64,000 nt of DNA from Kiritimatiellia bacterium. GTDB lineage: Bacteria; Verrucomicrobiota; Kiritimatiellia; UBA8416; JABMPJ01. Shown here one piece after another: positions 36,171 to 45,508 of this stretch. The translations under genes were made by a program, and so were the position numbers. The stretch covers positions 1 through 64,000 of the forward strand of contig JASLOA010000052.1 of NCBI GenBank assembly GCA_030745755.1, in the 5' to 3' direction. The notes under the pieces were generated by a model. That model searched no databases and had not been told where the DNA came from. It worked only from the letters and a program-made list of their open reading frames with translations. How positions within the stretch are numbered: the stretch's first letter is position 1; each line of letters starts with the position of its first letter.

Positions 36171-38516
36171 ATGACCCAATCTCCTGATCTTTCATGTCCC
36201 ACACGCTTGTGGTATCGAGCGCACGCGAAGGACTGGCTTGAGGCGTTGCCCCTTGGCAATGGCCGTCTGGGTGCGATGGTCTACGGTCGTGTCGTGCGCG
36301 AGCGGATCCAGATCAATGAGGACTCGTTGTGGGAGGGCGAGCGGATCGACCGTGCCAATCCCCGAGCGAAAGAAGCGTTGCCACGAATCCGCGAACTGCT
36401 GTTCGCCGGTCGCAACCAGGAGGCGTATGCCCTGGCCGATGAGGCATTGCTCTCACCGGAGAGCAACATCGATTCCTATCAGAGCGCCGGCGAACTGGTG
36501 GTTGACTGGGTCGGTGGTGGGGCGCGTGTCAGCCATGAGGTAGGTTGTTTCGATCCCAAGCCGGGTGGTCCGTGGTGGGAGCTCGCCTATTCCGCCTACG
36601 ACTATGAGCGTGAGCTCGATCTCGCTACCGGTATGGCCACGACGCGTTTTAAGTCACGAAACGTATGGCAGGAACGCGAACACTTCTGCTCGAAGCCGGA
36701 CGATCTCATCTGCACGCGCATCGCCTTCGATCCGGGGCAGGGAAATGTGGACCTGAATCTGCAGCGCGAGCAGGACGTGCGTTCGCGCGAGGCCGATGCC
36801 GATGGCCACCTGCTGTTGACCGGCCGCCTGACCCGTGGTGGCATGCGATTTGCCATGCTCCTGCACGTGGAGGTCCTAGGCGGGGAGCGGTTGATCGAAG
36901 AGGATTGCATTCGCGTGCGTGGTGCTGACGCCGTTGAACTGCGCCTGGCCGTGGCCACGTCCTATGTGGCGCCCGGCGATGTGTCGGCTGACGCTGTGGG
37001 CCGTTGCCGTGCGGTGATGGCCCATGCGGCGGACCTGGGTTGGGAGCAACTGCGCGAGCGTCATCTCGTCGAGCATCGTCGTCTTTTTGATCGGGCCAAA
37101 CTCTCGCTGCCGGCCTCACCGGCCGCTGCGCTGCCAACGGATGAGCGGTTGGCGCGTGTACAGAAAGGCGAGGAAGACCTTGGTCTGGAGGCGCTCTACT
37201 TCCACTACGGTCGCTATCTGCTTATGAGTTGCAGCAGACCGGGTTCCTTGCCCGCCAATCTGCAGGGCGTCTGGAATCACCACATGTCGGCCCCGTGGGA
37301 CAGTGACTATCACACCAACATCAACCTGCAGATGAACTACTGGCCTGCAGGCCCCGCGAACCTGATCGAATGCCAGGAGCCGCTGTTTGATTGGATGAAG
37401 CGGCTCGCGCCGGCCGCACGTAAGGCGGCCCGCAAGTTGTATAATTGCGAAGGCATAGTCATGCATCACGTCTGTGATGTGCACGGCTGTCTCGAACCGA
37501 TGGACGGGCCGTGCGGGATCTGGCCGATGGGGGCGGTATGGCTGGCCACGCATGGTATGGAACACTACCGGTTCAGCGGCGACAAGAGCGTGTTGGCCGA
37601 CAGGTTGTGGCCGTTGATGCGTGAAGCGGTGACCTTCGCGTGCGATTTTCTTGTCGAAGTTCCGGCGGGTGCGGCCGGCGAGGGGCGATTGGTAACCTGT
37701 CCGAGCCATTCGCCGGAAAACAGTTTTGTGGCGGCCGACGGGAGGCACAGCATGTTTACCTATGGCGCCACCATGGATCTGTCGCTGATCGGTCAACTGA
37801 TCGACGACTGCCTGGAGGCAATGGAACTTCTGGAGCTTGATGAGCCCGTTCTTGCCAAACGTTTGCATGATGTGAAGGAGCGGCTGGCCCCGGTTGTGGT
37901 CAGTCCTCGGCTCGGAATTGTGCAGGAGTGGATCGAGGACTACGAGGAGTGCGAGCCGGGGCATCGGCATATTTCGTCGCTCATCGGATTGCAGCCGCTC
38001 AGGCAGATCACGAAAGGGCGTACACCGGATTTGTTTGCGGCTGCCCGTGCGACGATCGATCGTCGGCTTGCGCATGGGGGTGGGCATACGGGGTGGAGCA
38101 AGGGCTGGGTGATCAACTTCCTGGCCCGCATTGGTGATGGTGAGGGGGCGCGTGATCAGATCCTGGGACTGCTCCGGGAGAAGACATACAAGAACTTGTT
38201 TGATGATCATCCGCCGTTTCAGATTGATGGCAATTTCGGGGCCACAGCCGGCATGGCGGAGATGTTGCTGCAGAGCCATGACGAGGTGATCGACCTGTTG
38301 CCGGCCCTGCCTCCGGGCTGGTCCCGCGGCGCGGTGACCGGGTTGCGGGCTCGCGGTGGCGTGACGGTTGACCTTGCCTGGCAGGATGGCCGGCTGACAT
38401 CGGTCGTCCTGACCGCGGACCGCGACGGCACCTATCGAATGCGGCAGCCGGGACAGGATGTGCGTGATGTCAGACTGACAGCGAACGAGCGTTATGAATT
38501 TTCCGGGCTAGCCTGA
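36171..38516 (+). CDS. glycoside hydrolase family 95 (alpha-L-fucosidase-type)
   Basis: A 781-residue protein matching GH95 from end to end. The N-terminal sandwich begins [27 protein letters not shown] and INEDSLWEG. The (alpha/alpha)6 part carries [18 protein letters not shown] (the asparagines that hold the catalytic water in characterised members), [26 protein letters not shown] and [21 protein letters not shown] with the key aspartate. All motifs are intact, so it should be active on alpha-1,2-linked fucose or a related sugar (some members act on L-galactose). There is no signal peptide, so it should act in the cytoplasm on imported oligosaccharides. AAGG about ten bases upstream supports the start. 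Confidence 0.92.
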   Translation: MTQSPDLSCPTRLWYRAHAKDWLEALPLGNGRLGAMVYGRVVRERIQINEDSLWEGERIDRANPRAKEALPRIRELLFAGRNQEAYALADEALLSPESNIDSYQSAGELVVDWVGGGARVSHEVGCFDPKPGGPWWELAYSAYDYERELDLATGMATTRFKSRNVWQEREHFCSKPDDLICTRIAFDPGQGNVDLNLQREQDVRSREADADGHLLLTGRLTRGGMRFAMLLHVEVLGGERLIEEDCIRVRGADAVELRLAVATSYVAPGDVSADAVGRCRAVMAHAADLGWEQLRERHLVEHRRLFDRAKLSLPASPAAALPTDERLARVQKGEEDLGLEALYFHYGRYLLMSCSRPGSLPANLQGVWNHHMSAPWDSDYHTNINLQMNYWPAGPANLIECQEPLFDWMKRLAPAARKAARKLYNCEGIVMHHVCDVHGCLEPMDGPCGIWPMGAVWLATHGMEHYRFSGDKSVLADRLWPLMREAVTFACDFLVEVPAGAAGEGRLVTCPSHSPENSFVAADGRHSMFTYGATMDLSLIGQLIDDCLEAMELLELDEPVLAKRLHDVKERLAPVVVSPRLGIVQEWIEDYEECEPGHRHISSLIGLQPLRQITKGRTPDLFAAARATIDRRLAHGGGHTGWSKGWVINFLARIGDGEGARDQILGLLREKTYKNLFDDHPPFQIDGNFGATAGMAEMLLQSHDEVIDLLPALPPGWSRGAVTGLRARGGVTVDLAWQDGRLTSVVLTADRDGTYRMRQPGQDVRDVRLTANERYEFSGLA

Positions 38517-38613
38517 TCTATTCATAAGGGTTGAGTTCGAGACGTATTGGAGGAACAGAGCACAGGAGATTCTACCACGGATTTCCCTGATGACGCGGAT
38601 GAGGAAGGAGCGA

Positions 38614-40497
38614 ATGATGCAACGAGCGATGAATTCCTGTCTGGCGGCTGTGATGGCTCTCTTGGTTCTGGGTGGGGTGGGGTGCACCATGGCTAGAGAG
38701 GTCGCCAAGCAGGGCGGTCACTACCAGGTGCGCGACTTGACGCCGGTGACGGCGCTGAATGTGCTGGATCATCCACCCGTCGAGGTCGTACGTGCCGGTC
38801 AGGCACGGGCGGTCGTGTTCGTGGCCGACGGCAAGCCCGGCCCGGAGCTCAAGCTGATGGTCAAGGAGCTGATCGAAGTCGTGCGCCTCAGCACCGGCGC
38901 AACGCTGGAGCAGGTCGCGGAGCCGCCGGGCCCTGAGCAGGCGGCCATCATTATTGGCGACTGCGGTGAGACGCGCCGGGCAGGCATTGACGCGGCAACG
39001 ATCCCGGTCGAAGGATTTGAGGTCAAGACGGCCGCGAACCGCGTCTATCTCGTGGGCAGTACGATTGCCCTGCCTCCGGGCAGCGACCCGTGGGCGACCT
39101 GGCGGAACGCAGGCACGGCCTGGGCCGTCGCGGATTTCCTGGAGCGGTTCGTGGACGTGCGCTGGTATTGGCCGACTGCGGTCGGCGGGCGCACGATCAC
39201 GCGTCGTGAGACGCTGACGGTCCCCGCGGTTCACTACGCGGATGCCCCGGCCTTCCGGATGCGGAAGTATCACCCGTGGGAAGGATGGAAGCTGCCGAGC
39301 AAGGTACACCCTTCGGACAAGGTGAAATTGCCCTTTGCGCCCGACGCCATTCCCGACGGCGTTAAGGCAATCCACATGCCGTCCTACCTGCCGCTGGTGC
39401 GAGGCGGGAATAGCTGGCCCTACCAGATCAAGAGTCATGAGCCGCAGAACCTGCAGCGGCTTCCGAAAGCCTATCGCGAAGAGAATGCGGACATGTTCGA
39501 GCTCAAAGAGGATGGGTCCCGGAATTTTCGCATGTTCTGCTACAGCTCGCAAAAGGCGTTGGATTACCTGTTGGCGGGCTGTGAGAAGACATGGGACCAG
39601 AAGAAGGGCGTGACGTGGGTTACGGCGACCTGTGTGACGGTTTCTCCCGGTGATTCGAGGGTGGAATGCCATTGTGCTGACTGCAAGGCGACGATCGCTG
39701 CGGGTGGTGGCGGGATCGACGGTACCTCACGGGTTCTGGCGCTCTTCGTCAAGCGCATGTGCGAAGCCGTGCAGGAACGCTGGCCGGACAAGAAGGTGAT
39801 CTACCTGCCGTACTGGAATTATCAGGAGTGTCCGAAGGATGTAGAGTACCCGGATAACTTGGTAGTCATGGTTGCCATGACCACGTACCCGCTACATTTG
39901 AGTGTGCAGCCCGAGAATTTTGAGGAGGGTCTTGAGCGGATACGTGTCTGGCGTGCAAAGACGAGTACGCCGATCATGACATGGGACTACTGCGTTGCCT
40001 GGAGTTACGGTGCGTATCAGTACCCGCATGTTATCCGCGAGCACCACAAGGCCATCAAGGGGCAGGTTGTCGGCACCTTTGTCAACGGGTGGACCCTGGG
40101 AGAATGGACCACCACGGCGCCCTCGCTCTACGTCTGGATGAAGGCGTTGTGGAACCCTGAGCTGGACGTGGACGCCGTGTTCGATGAGATGTGCCTACGG
40201 CTCTACGGGAAAGCCGGCGGCACCGTGCGTGAGCTCATGCAGCTGGAAACCGATTTGTGGGAAAAGGGTGAGTGGCAAAAGGAACGTGTCAAGATCCCAG
40301 GCGGATGGTATGTGCCCGACTCCCTGTTTCCACGGGTATGGACGCCTGAAATTGCACAACAGATGAAGCTCCTGCGTGACAAGGCGCTGAGCGAACTGGC
40401 TGATGACCCGGTGGGCCGGCAGCGTTTTCTCTACTGGACCTGGACCTTTGATGCGTTTCTCCAGGACGTAAAACGGCGCACCATCGGTGATCAGTGA
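38614..40497 (+). CDS. DUF4838 protein with GH67-like N-terminal domain
   Basis: A protein of about 627 residues. ATG 38614 is preferred over ATG 38590 because GGAAGGAG lies four bases before it. The N-terminus is a signal sequence ending VLGGVGC, possibly a lipoprotein. Residues about 30-190 resemble the N-terminal domain of alpha-glucuronidases and hexosaminidases (IIIGDCGETRRAGID, FEVKTAANRVYLVGS, WAVADFLERFVDVRWYWPT). The DUF4838 barrel follows, with ECHCADCKA, SRVLALFVKRMCEAVQERWPDKKVIYLPYWNY and a late GWTLGEWTTTAPSLYVWMKALWNP. DUF4838 proteins are putative uronic-acid-acting hydrolases of the envelope. The gene ends 12 bases before the heparinase-type gene, indicating co-translation. 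Confidence 0.83.
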   Translation: MMQRAMNSCLAAVMALLVLGGVGCTMAREVAKQGGHYQVRDLTPVTALNVLDHPPVEVVRAGQARAVVFVADGKPGPELKLMVKELIEVVRLSTGATLEQVAEPPGPEQAAIIIGDCGETRRAGIDAATIPVEGFEVKTAANRVYLVGSTIALPPGSDPWATWRNAGTAWAVADFLERFVDVRWYWPTAVGGRTITRRETLTVPAVHYADAPAFRMRKYHPWEGWKLPSKVHPSDKVKLPFAPDAIPDGVKAIHMPSYLPLVRGGNSWPYQIKSHEPQNLQRLPKAYREENADMFELKEDGSRNFRMFCYSSQKALDYLLAGCEKTWDQKKGVTWVTATCVTVSPGDSRVECHCADCKATIAAGGGGIDGTSRVLALFVKRMCEAVQERWPDKKVIYLPYWNYQECPKDVEYPDNLVVMVAMTTYPLHLSVQPENFEEGLERIRVWRAKTSTPIMTWDYCVAWSYGAYQYPHVIREHHKAIKGQVVGTFVNGWTLGEWTTTAPSLYVWMKALWNPELDVDAVFDEMCLRLYGKAGGTVRELMQLETDLWEKGEWQKERVKIPGGWYVPDSLFPRVWTPEIAQQMKLLRDKALSELADDPVGRQRFLYWTWTFDAFLQDVKRRTIGDQ

Positions 40498-40509
40498 AAG
40501 GTAGTGGCC

Positions 40510-43500
40510 ATGCAGAAGAAACTGGGGACCGCGGTTCTGCTTGGGTTTGTTTCCGCGGCGGCATACGGGGCGTCGCCCCGCATTAAGCCATCGCATGGTC
40601 GGCCGTATTTCATGCCCGAGTCGAAACGGCAGGAGATCCTGAAACTGGTTCGTGCCGAGGACTGGGCCAAGGCGGCCTATGCAGATTTGAAGAAATCCGG
40701 GGACGGTTTCTCCGCGGCACTGCGCTACGCGTTGGAAGGCGATCCCGCCGATGCCCGGGCGGCGGAGCAGTGGTTGATGAGTATCCGCGGCAAGCCCAGC
40801 CATCATCGCGAGCGTCTGGATGATCCCAATTTCTGGAAGGGCGGCCAGACCATGCAGATGGGGGAGATCCATTATGGCACCGACCCCAAACACTACGTCG
40901 CCTTCGATCTCGCCTACAACGGCTTATCCGAGGAGGCCCGTGAAGCAATTCGGCGAGGCCTGCTGGATGAGACCTTGTACCGCATGAAATGGCTGGATAC
41001 CTGGCGCTACACGGCGAACCTGGAGTTCAAGCCTCTGTTCATGGCCGCGTTTGGCGGCCTCACCCTTCAGGACCGTGACGCGCTGAAGTACCTCTTCGGT
41101 CGCGTCGAGCATCACGGCAGCTACTTCTCGATGCTGGATCGGGTCCTTGTGGACGGCCAGATCTGGGACGAAGCGCCTATCTATCCGATTCACCACACGG
41201 ACCTGTGGTGTATGGGCGCCCTCTCATTCTACGGGCGGCTGGCAACCGGACAGGACTGGTTCTCTTTCCAGGGGGCGGACGGCGACAGCGCCAGGGGCCT
41301 GATGGATTACTACGTCGATACTGCCTACCCGATAGAGGTGGACGCCGCGGGCAAACATCGGATTCGGGTGGCGACTTATGGTGATGGCGCAACCCATAGC
41401 CATGGCGATCTGTTTCTGGTCAACCAGGCCTTTGACCTCAAGAGGAGAACGCAAGTGCGGTCCGGATCGGGGTACATACTCTTAGCGCATGAAGCCCTGA
41501 TCGCCTGCTATCGCGCCGGCGGGCGGGACCCCGCATATGCCAGGTTTGTTTCAATGATCCCCGGCTACAAACCGGACCTGTGGGAGCGCCCGCATCTACC
41601 TCCCCCCGAGAAGCTGGCCTTCCCGCCGGCCCCATCAAGGATCTGGCCGACGTTCGGACTGGCCATGCTGCGCAACATCGAGTCGCCAGCCTATTGGACC
41701 GACCCGAAGGCCATCGCTGTCTGCCACCTGATGACCCGTAACTACGGGCACGATCACCACGACAAGTTCTCTATCATGCTGCACGGTGCCGGCCGCCTGC
41801 TGTATCCGGATTTCAATGCCATCCAATACGAAAACCCGGCCATCGGCTGGACCCACAATACGGTCGCGCATTCCACCATGATGGTTGACGAGGAGGACGC
41901 CGCTGATGCCCCCTTCACCGTGCGTCATGCGTTCACGCCGGATGTGAAGTTCGTGGCTACATCGTCGGGCAGCGTTTACGACGGGGTAGATCAGGCGCGG
42001 GTCCTGCTGTTGAGCGATCACTATCTGCTGGACCTCTTCGCCGCCTCGAGCAAGTTTCCGCGGGTCTATGACTACATGCTGCACAGTATGGGCAAGCCGC
42101 GCCCTGTCACTGCCGGCTTTGATGGTGGCGTCACCGCCGGCGATCGGTTCTGGCCGCTGGTCAATCAGCGCGGACGCGTGACGGACGAACCCTGGCAAAT
42201 CGAGTTCGTCGTCCGTGACGCCGACGGGAGTACAAACGTTCCTGCTTCGATGGTGCGCGTAACCATGGCCGGTTCGCCCGAGACCGCAGCCGTCTGCGGC
42301 ACCTGGGGCAAGAAGTTCGGCGAGGTCACCGGACGCGAGATGATCGAGCTCGGCATGCTCGTGGCGCGCCGGTCAACGGTGCGCGACACCGTCTTTGTCG
42401 CCACCCATGAACCGTATCGTGACGGCGCCGCGCCTGTCGTTCATTCGGTTACGGTGCTCGCGCAATCGGACGAGGGAATCGTTGTGCGTGTGGATGGCAC
42501 CGACTGTACGGACTATGCTGCGGTATCCTGGAATGCGGACAAGCCTCGCAGAATAGTTTCGATCGGTTCGGATGCCGGTGAGTTCGCGTTCCGTGACTAT
42601 GCCTGGTTGCGAATCGCTGCCGGTGGAACGGCCATCAGCCAGGGCGAGTGGGAAACGTTCAGGGCGCCGATCGGAACGGTGAAGACCCTGAACGGGGAAC
42701 TCGCGCGCGTTGTTGATGGTCGGCTCCTGATCGGGAAGCCGCTCAGAACAGCCGCGGCTGAACCGGAGAAGAACGAAGACGCGTTTGGCTTCCAATGGAG
42801 CCCTTCGATGCTGCGGATCGATTCGGTCGGTTCCGCCCGCCTGACCATCACCAACATGACCGGGCAGTCGGTATCGGGCGAGGTCGAGCTGGATCTTCCC
42901 AAAGGCTTGTCGCTAAAGGGCGCAACCGCGTTTGGTCCTATTGCTTCCGGAGCCTCGGGCGAGGTGGCTGTCACCTTGCGGGCCAGTAGGGGCGCGCCGC
43001 GTGGCCTGAAGCGGATCCCTTATCGCCTCCGCTACGGGGTCGGACGCCGTGGCCCGAAGCGAAGAACGCTCTATGAAGCCCTGCCGGTTGTGGTTGGCTC
43101 GGCCCTGCTTTTCGATTACGGACCGGACGATAGTCGGCATTTTCGAGCGCTTGCCCCGGGGTACACCGCGGAGTCGCTGATGTGGAACGGTCTGCTGGTG
43201 AAATTGGCCGGCCCCGACGACGCGGTTGTCCTTGACGATCAACCCATGTTCACCTTCTCCGGAAAAGGGAAGGAACTGCTCTTTCGTGATCAGCGTGCGG
43301 CACACACCTGGCCCTACAGGGTCCCGGCCGCCATCAAAGCGCATGCGGACAACCGGGTTCAGTTCCGAACCGACTTTGACGTCGATAGGGTCCGGGTAAG
43401 CTCTGTCAAGAAGTGGACCCTGGTCGAGGATGTTCGCTTTGAGTTGCCCGGTCTGTATCGGGCGCCCGACGGAAAGCCGAAGTGGAATCGCATCATCTCG

Positions 43501-43755
43501 ATAGACGTGGCCGGCAAGGAAACCGATGTTCAACCCGGTGCGGGCGCTAAGGTTGCCGCAGCCGAACTGGGCCTTCCGGGCCGGCCCTATAGCCTCGCCT
43601 TTGAGTTTCACCCGCCGCTCGTGGTGGACTTCGATGGTGCGGCCATGACCTTTACGTTTGATGGCTTCTCCGACGACTGGTGGAGCTTCGGCTTCTGCAC
43701 GGCCGGTGAGTTGGGCGAGTGGCGAGCGAAAGGAAGGGAAGAACATGCCAATTAG
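40510..43755 (+). CDS. heparinase II/III-type polysaccharide lyase
   Basis: A protein of 1081 residues. ATG 40510 (MQKKLGTAVLLGFVSAAAYGAS) has GAAAGG ten bases upstream and opens a signal peptide; a GTG two codons earlier is less likely. Residues about 15-330 form an alginate-lyase-like alpha-toroid (WKGGQTMQMGEIHYG, LDTWRYTANLEFKPLFMAAFGG). The heparinase II/III-like sandwich begins near 410 with NYGHDHHDKFSIMLHGAGRLLYPD and WTHNTVAHSTMMVDEED, as in active lyases. The last 300 residues are an extra beta-rich region. It would cleave a uronic-acid-containing polysaccharide outside the cytoplasm. It overlaps the next gene by 11 bases. Confidence 0.85.
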   Translation: MQKKLGTAVLLGFVSAAAYGASPRIKPSHGRPYFMPESKRQEILKLVRAEDWAKAAYADLKKSGDGFSAALRYALEGDPADARAAEQWLMSIRGKPSHHRERLDDPNFWKGGQTMQMGEIHYGTDPKHYVAFDLAYNGLSEEAREAIRRGLLDETLYRMKWLDTWRYTANLEFKPLFMAAFGGLTLQDRDALKYLFGRVEHHGSYFSMLDRVLVDGQIWDEAPIYPIHHTDLWCMGALSFYGRLATGQDWFSFQGADGDSARGLMDYYVDTAYPIEVDAAGKHRIRVATYGDGATHSHGDLFLVNQAFDLKRRTQVRSGSGYILLAHEALIACYRAGGRDPAYARFVSMIPGYKPDLWERPHLPPPEKLAFPPAPSRIWPTFGLAMLRNIESPAYWTDPKAIAVCHLMTRNYGHDHHDKFSIMLHGAGRLLYPDFNAIQYENPAIGWTHNTVAHSTMMVDEEDAADAPFTVRHAFTPDVKFVATSSGSVYDGVDQARVLLLSDHYLLDLFAASSKFPRVYDYMLHSMGKPRPVTAGFDGGVTAGDRFWPLVNQRGRVTDEPWQIEFVVRDADGSTNVPASMVRVTMAGSPETAAVCGTWGKKFGEVTGREMIELGMLVARRSTVRDTVFVATHEPYRDGAAPVVHSVTVLAQSDEGIVVRVDGTDCTDYAAVSWNADKPRRIVSIGSDAGEFAFRDYAWLRIAAGGTAISQGEWETFRAPIGTVKTLNGELARVVDGRLLIGKPLRTAAAEPEKNEDAFGFQWSPSMLRIDSVGSARLTITNMTGQSVSGEVELDLPKGLSLKGATAFGPIASGASGEVAVTLRASRGAPRGLKRIPYRLRYGVGRRGPKRRTLYEALPVVVGSALLFDYGPDDSRHFRALAPGYTAESLMWNGLLVKLAGPDDAVVLDDQPMFTFSGKGKELLFRDQRAAHTWPYRVPAAIKAHADNRVQFRTDFDVDRVRVSSVKKWTLVEDVRFELPGLYRAPDGKPKWNRIISIDVAGKETDVQPGAGAKVAAAELGLPGRPYSLAFEFHPPLVVDFDGAAMTFTFDGFSDDWWSFGFCTAGELGEWRAKGREEHAN

Positions 43756-45259
43756 AGGACTACTCAGCGCACTGCTGCTTGCCACGCTGGTCTGCGCCGG
43801 GCACGGTTGCATGACTGCGAGAGAGGGGGGAGCCGACATCCTGAAACGGATTTCATCGCCTGGCCCAGCCCCGGCCAGGCTCCGGGGCGGTCGCCTGCAG
43901 ACCTTTGTCGAGAACACGCGCAGCTACGGCGCGCTGCCGCGTCGTTCGCACAGTGCCGATTTTCGAATTGAGCCGGTCACGGAACGGAAGCATCGCGACA
44001 AGTTCTTCTGGATCATGGACGGCGCTCAGAAGATAGGGATTCTGAACCTGTCCTTTGGAGAGCTGGAGATGCTGCGTTTCTTCCCGCCCCCCTCCGGAAT
44101 CGTGGTCGAATACCCTATGCCGATGATCTACCATTGGTCCACGCTGCGCGGTGCCCGGATCACGATCGTGCCGCAGGGCACATGGACAGGGAAGGGCACT
44201 ATGGAATGGCTCGAAAGTCCGCCCGAACTCCTGCGGTTGCAATATGTTGAGGAATCTGCTGATGAAACCAGGTTTGTTCAGCATTTTACTTTGCGCTTTG
44301 ACTCCGTGCTGGGCTATGTCCTGGACTGTGAATTTGAAATGCAGTCGCGCGAACCGACGGAATTTGAATACACGAACGTGCTCGCGGCCGACCTTGCCAA
44401 TTCGCGGGACGAGAAGAAGCGATACCAGAAATGCATATGGGCGCGTGGCGATGGTGAGCTTTGTTATCTGTATCAGAACCCGCTCTGCCTGATGCAGCGG
44501 GCCAGCAGTGACTGGTCTCATCTGCCTGAGACGGGCAGCTTTGTGGGCTTTGTGGCCGAGTCGGACATGAACCCTTTTCTTGAGATCATCCGCTCCGCAC
44601 CAGGCGAAAGGCATATGACCTGCAGCACGTGGTACGATCAGCATGTTTTGGTGTCCCCACCGGAGCGACCGGGCGAGGACGGTTTCTATCGTGCGTCTGC
44701 AACGTATCGCTTTCTCAGTCTGCCGCTTCCTGTGGCCAAGGAGTTGGAAGATGCCGCTCGTACCGCACTGCCCGAATTCCGGCCGGGAAATCGTATGGGT
44801 TTCCGGCCGGGCATCGTTAACGATCTTGAGGCGTCGATCCCGGCAGGTGCTCTCTACAACGGCTGCCTCTGGGGGCACCATGCGGCCCTGGACCGATCCG
44901 TCGGCCGGTCGGGCAGTCGTTCACTCAGGGTCAAGGGCAGCGCCACCGCGCAGCCTATCCATGGCGGCACACCCATCCATGTGGACTCGGAGAAGCGGTA
45001 TCGGCTGAGCGCGTGGGTGCGGACGAAAAGGACAAGCGGGAAGGGCGCGTTCTTGCGTATCAACGAGTGCTTCTATGATTGGGATGATGTGAGACGCACG
45101 CATTCCTCGCAGGCGTTAACCGGCGACAATGACTGGACTCTTCTAAGCGTGGAGTTCGAGCCCATACACGGTGATCCGTTCGCCATGCCGGGCCTGGCCG
45201 TCGATGGCGAGGGCGTCGCGTGGTTCGATGACATCCAGCTCGCCGAGATGGAGGAGTGA
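43745..45259 (+). CDS. exported protein of unknown family, paralogue of 60527-61942
   Basis: A protein of 504 residues with a signal sequence (MPIRGLLSALLLATLVCAGHGCMT, perhaps a lipoprotein). ATG 43745 follows GGAAGGGAAG and lies inside the end of the previous gene. About 350 residues of uncharacterised sequence follow (FFWIMDGAQKIGILNLSFGE, LRFDSVLGYVLDCEF, SLPLPVAKELEDAARTALP), then a CBM4/9/22-like sandwich (LYNGCLWG, YRLSAWVRTKRTSGKGA, GVAWFDDIQLAE). The cytosolic protein at 60527-61942 shares this architecture and roughly half of its residues. I cannot assign a function; the sandwich suggests glycan binding. It is the last gene of the first unit. Confidence 0.8.
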   Translation: MPIRGLLSALLLATLVCAGHGCMTAREGGADILKRISSPGPAPARLRGGRLQTFVENTRSYGALPRRSHSADFRIEPVTERKHRDKFFWIMDGAQKIGILNLSFGELEMLRFFPPPSGIVVEYPMPMIYHWSTLRGARITIVPQGTWTGKGTMEWLESPPELLRLQYVEESADETRFVQHFTLRFDSVLGYVLDCEFEMQSREPTEFEYTNVLAADLANSRDEKKRYQKCIWARGDGELCYLYQNPLCLMQRASSDWSHLPETGSFVGFVAESDMNPFLEIIRSAPGERHMTCSTWYDQHVLVSPPERPGEDGFYRASATYRFLSLPLPVAKELEDAARTALPEFRPGNRMGFRPGIVNDLEASIPAGALYNGCLWGHHAALDRSVGRSGSRSLRVKGSATAQPIHGGTPIHVDSEKRYRLSAWVRTKRTSGKGAFLRINECFYDWDDVRRTHSSQALTGDNDWTLLSVEFEPIHGDPFAMPGLAVDGEGVAWFDDIQLAEMEE

Positions 45260-45297
45260 AGACGGTGTGCGATATTGAAGCATGTGTTTCTCAGTTA

Positions 45298-45340
45298 CCT
45301 CTTGTCGAAGCATATTCGGCGTGCTACGTTTCAGTAACGG
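45298..45340 (+). promoter_or_regulatory. promoter of the carrier/ABC unit (shared motif, copy 2)
   Basis: CCTC, then TTGTCG (45302-45307), a 17-bp spacer and TACGTT (45325-45330), followed by TCAGTAACG and a second GTAACG. It matches the promoter at 12716-12757 in both elements, in spacing and in the downstream GTAACG, while the spacer differs. The leader to ATG 45509 would be about 170 bases. Confidence 0.6.
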
Positions 45341-45508
45341 TAACGCGAGAGTGTCGGGGCGCCCGGGGTAGAAGCCTCTAGCATACAAGGGTTTGCAGGC
45401 CGTTATGACAACGGGTAGCGTGTGGACGAATTGTTGGAAGATCGCCGCATTTCCGCAGGTGGCCGATGTCCTGCCTCGGGATGCATCGAGTGATTGAGGT
45501 CTTGCAGA

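Noticed and set aside
35874-36179. Small genes around 36038-36170
   Set aside because: Short frames on both strands here lack ribosome-binding sites and protein-like sequence; the gap appears to be plain leader of the GH95 gene.
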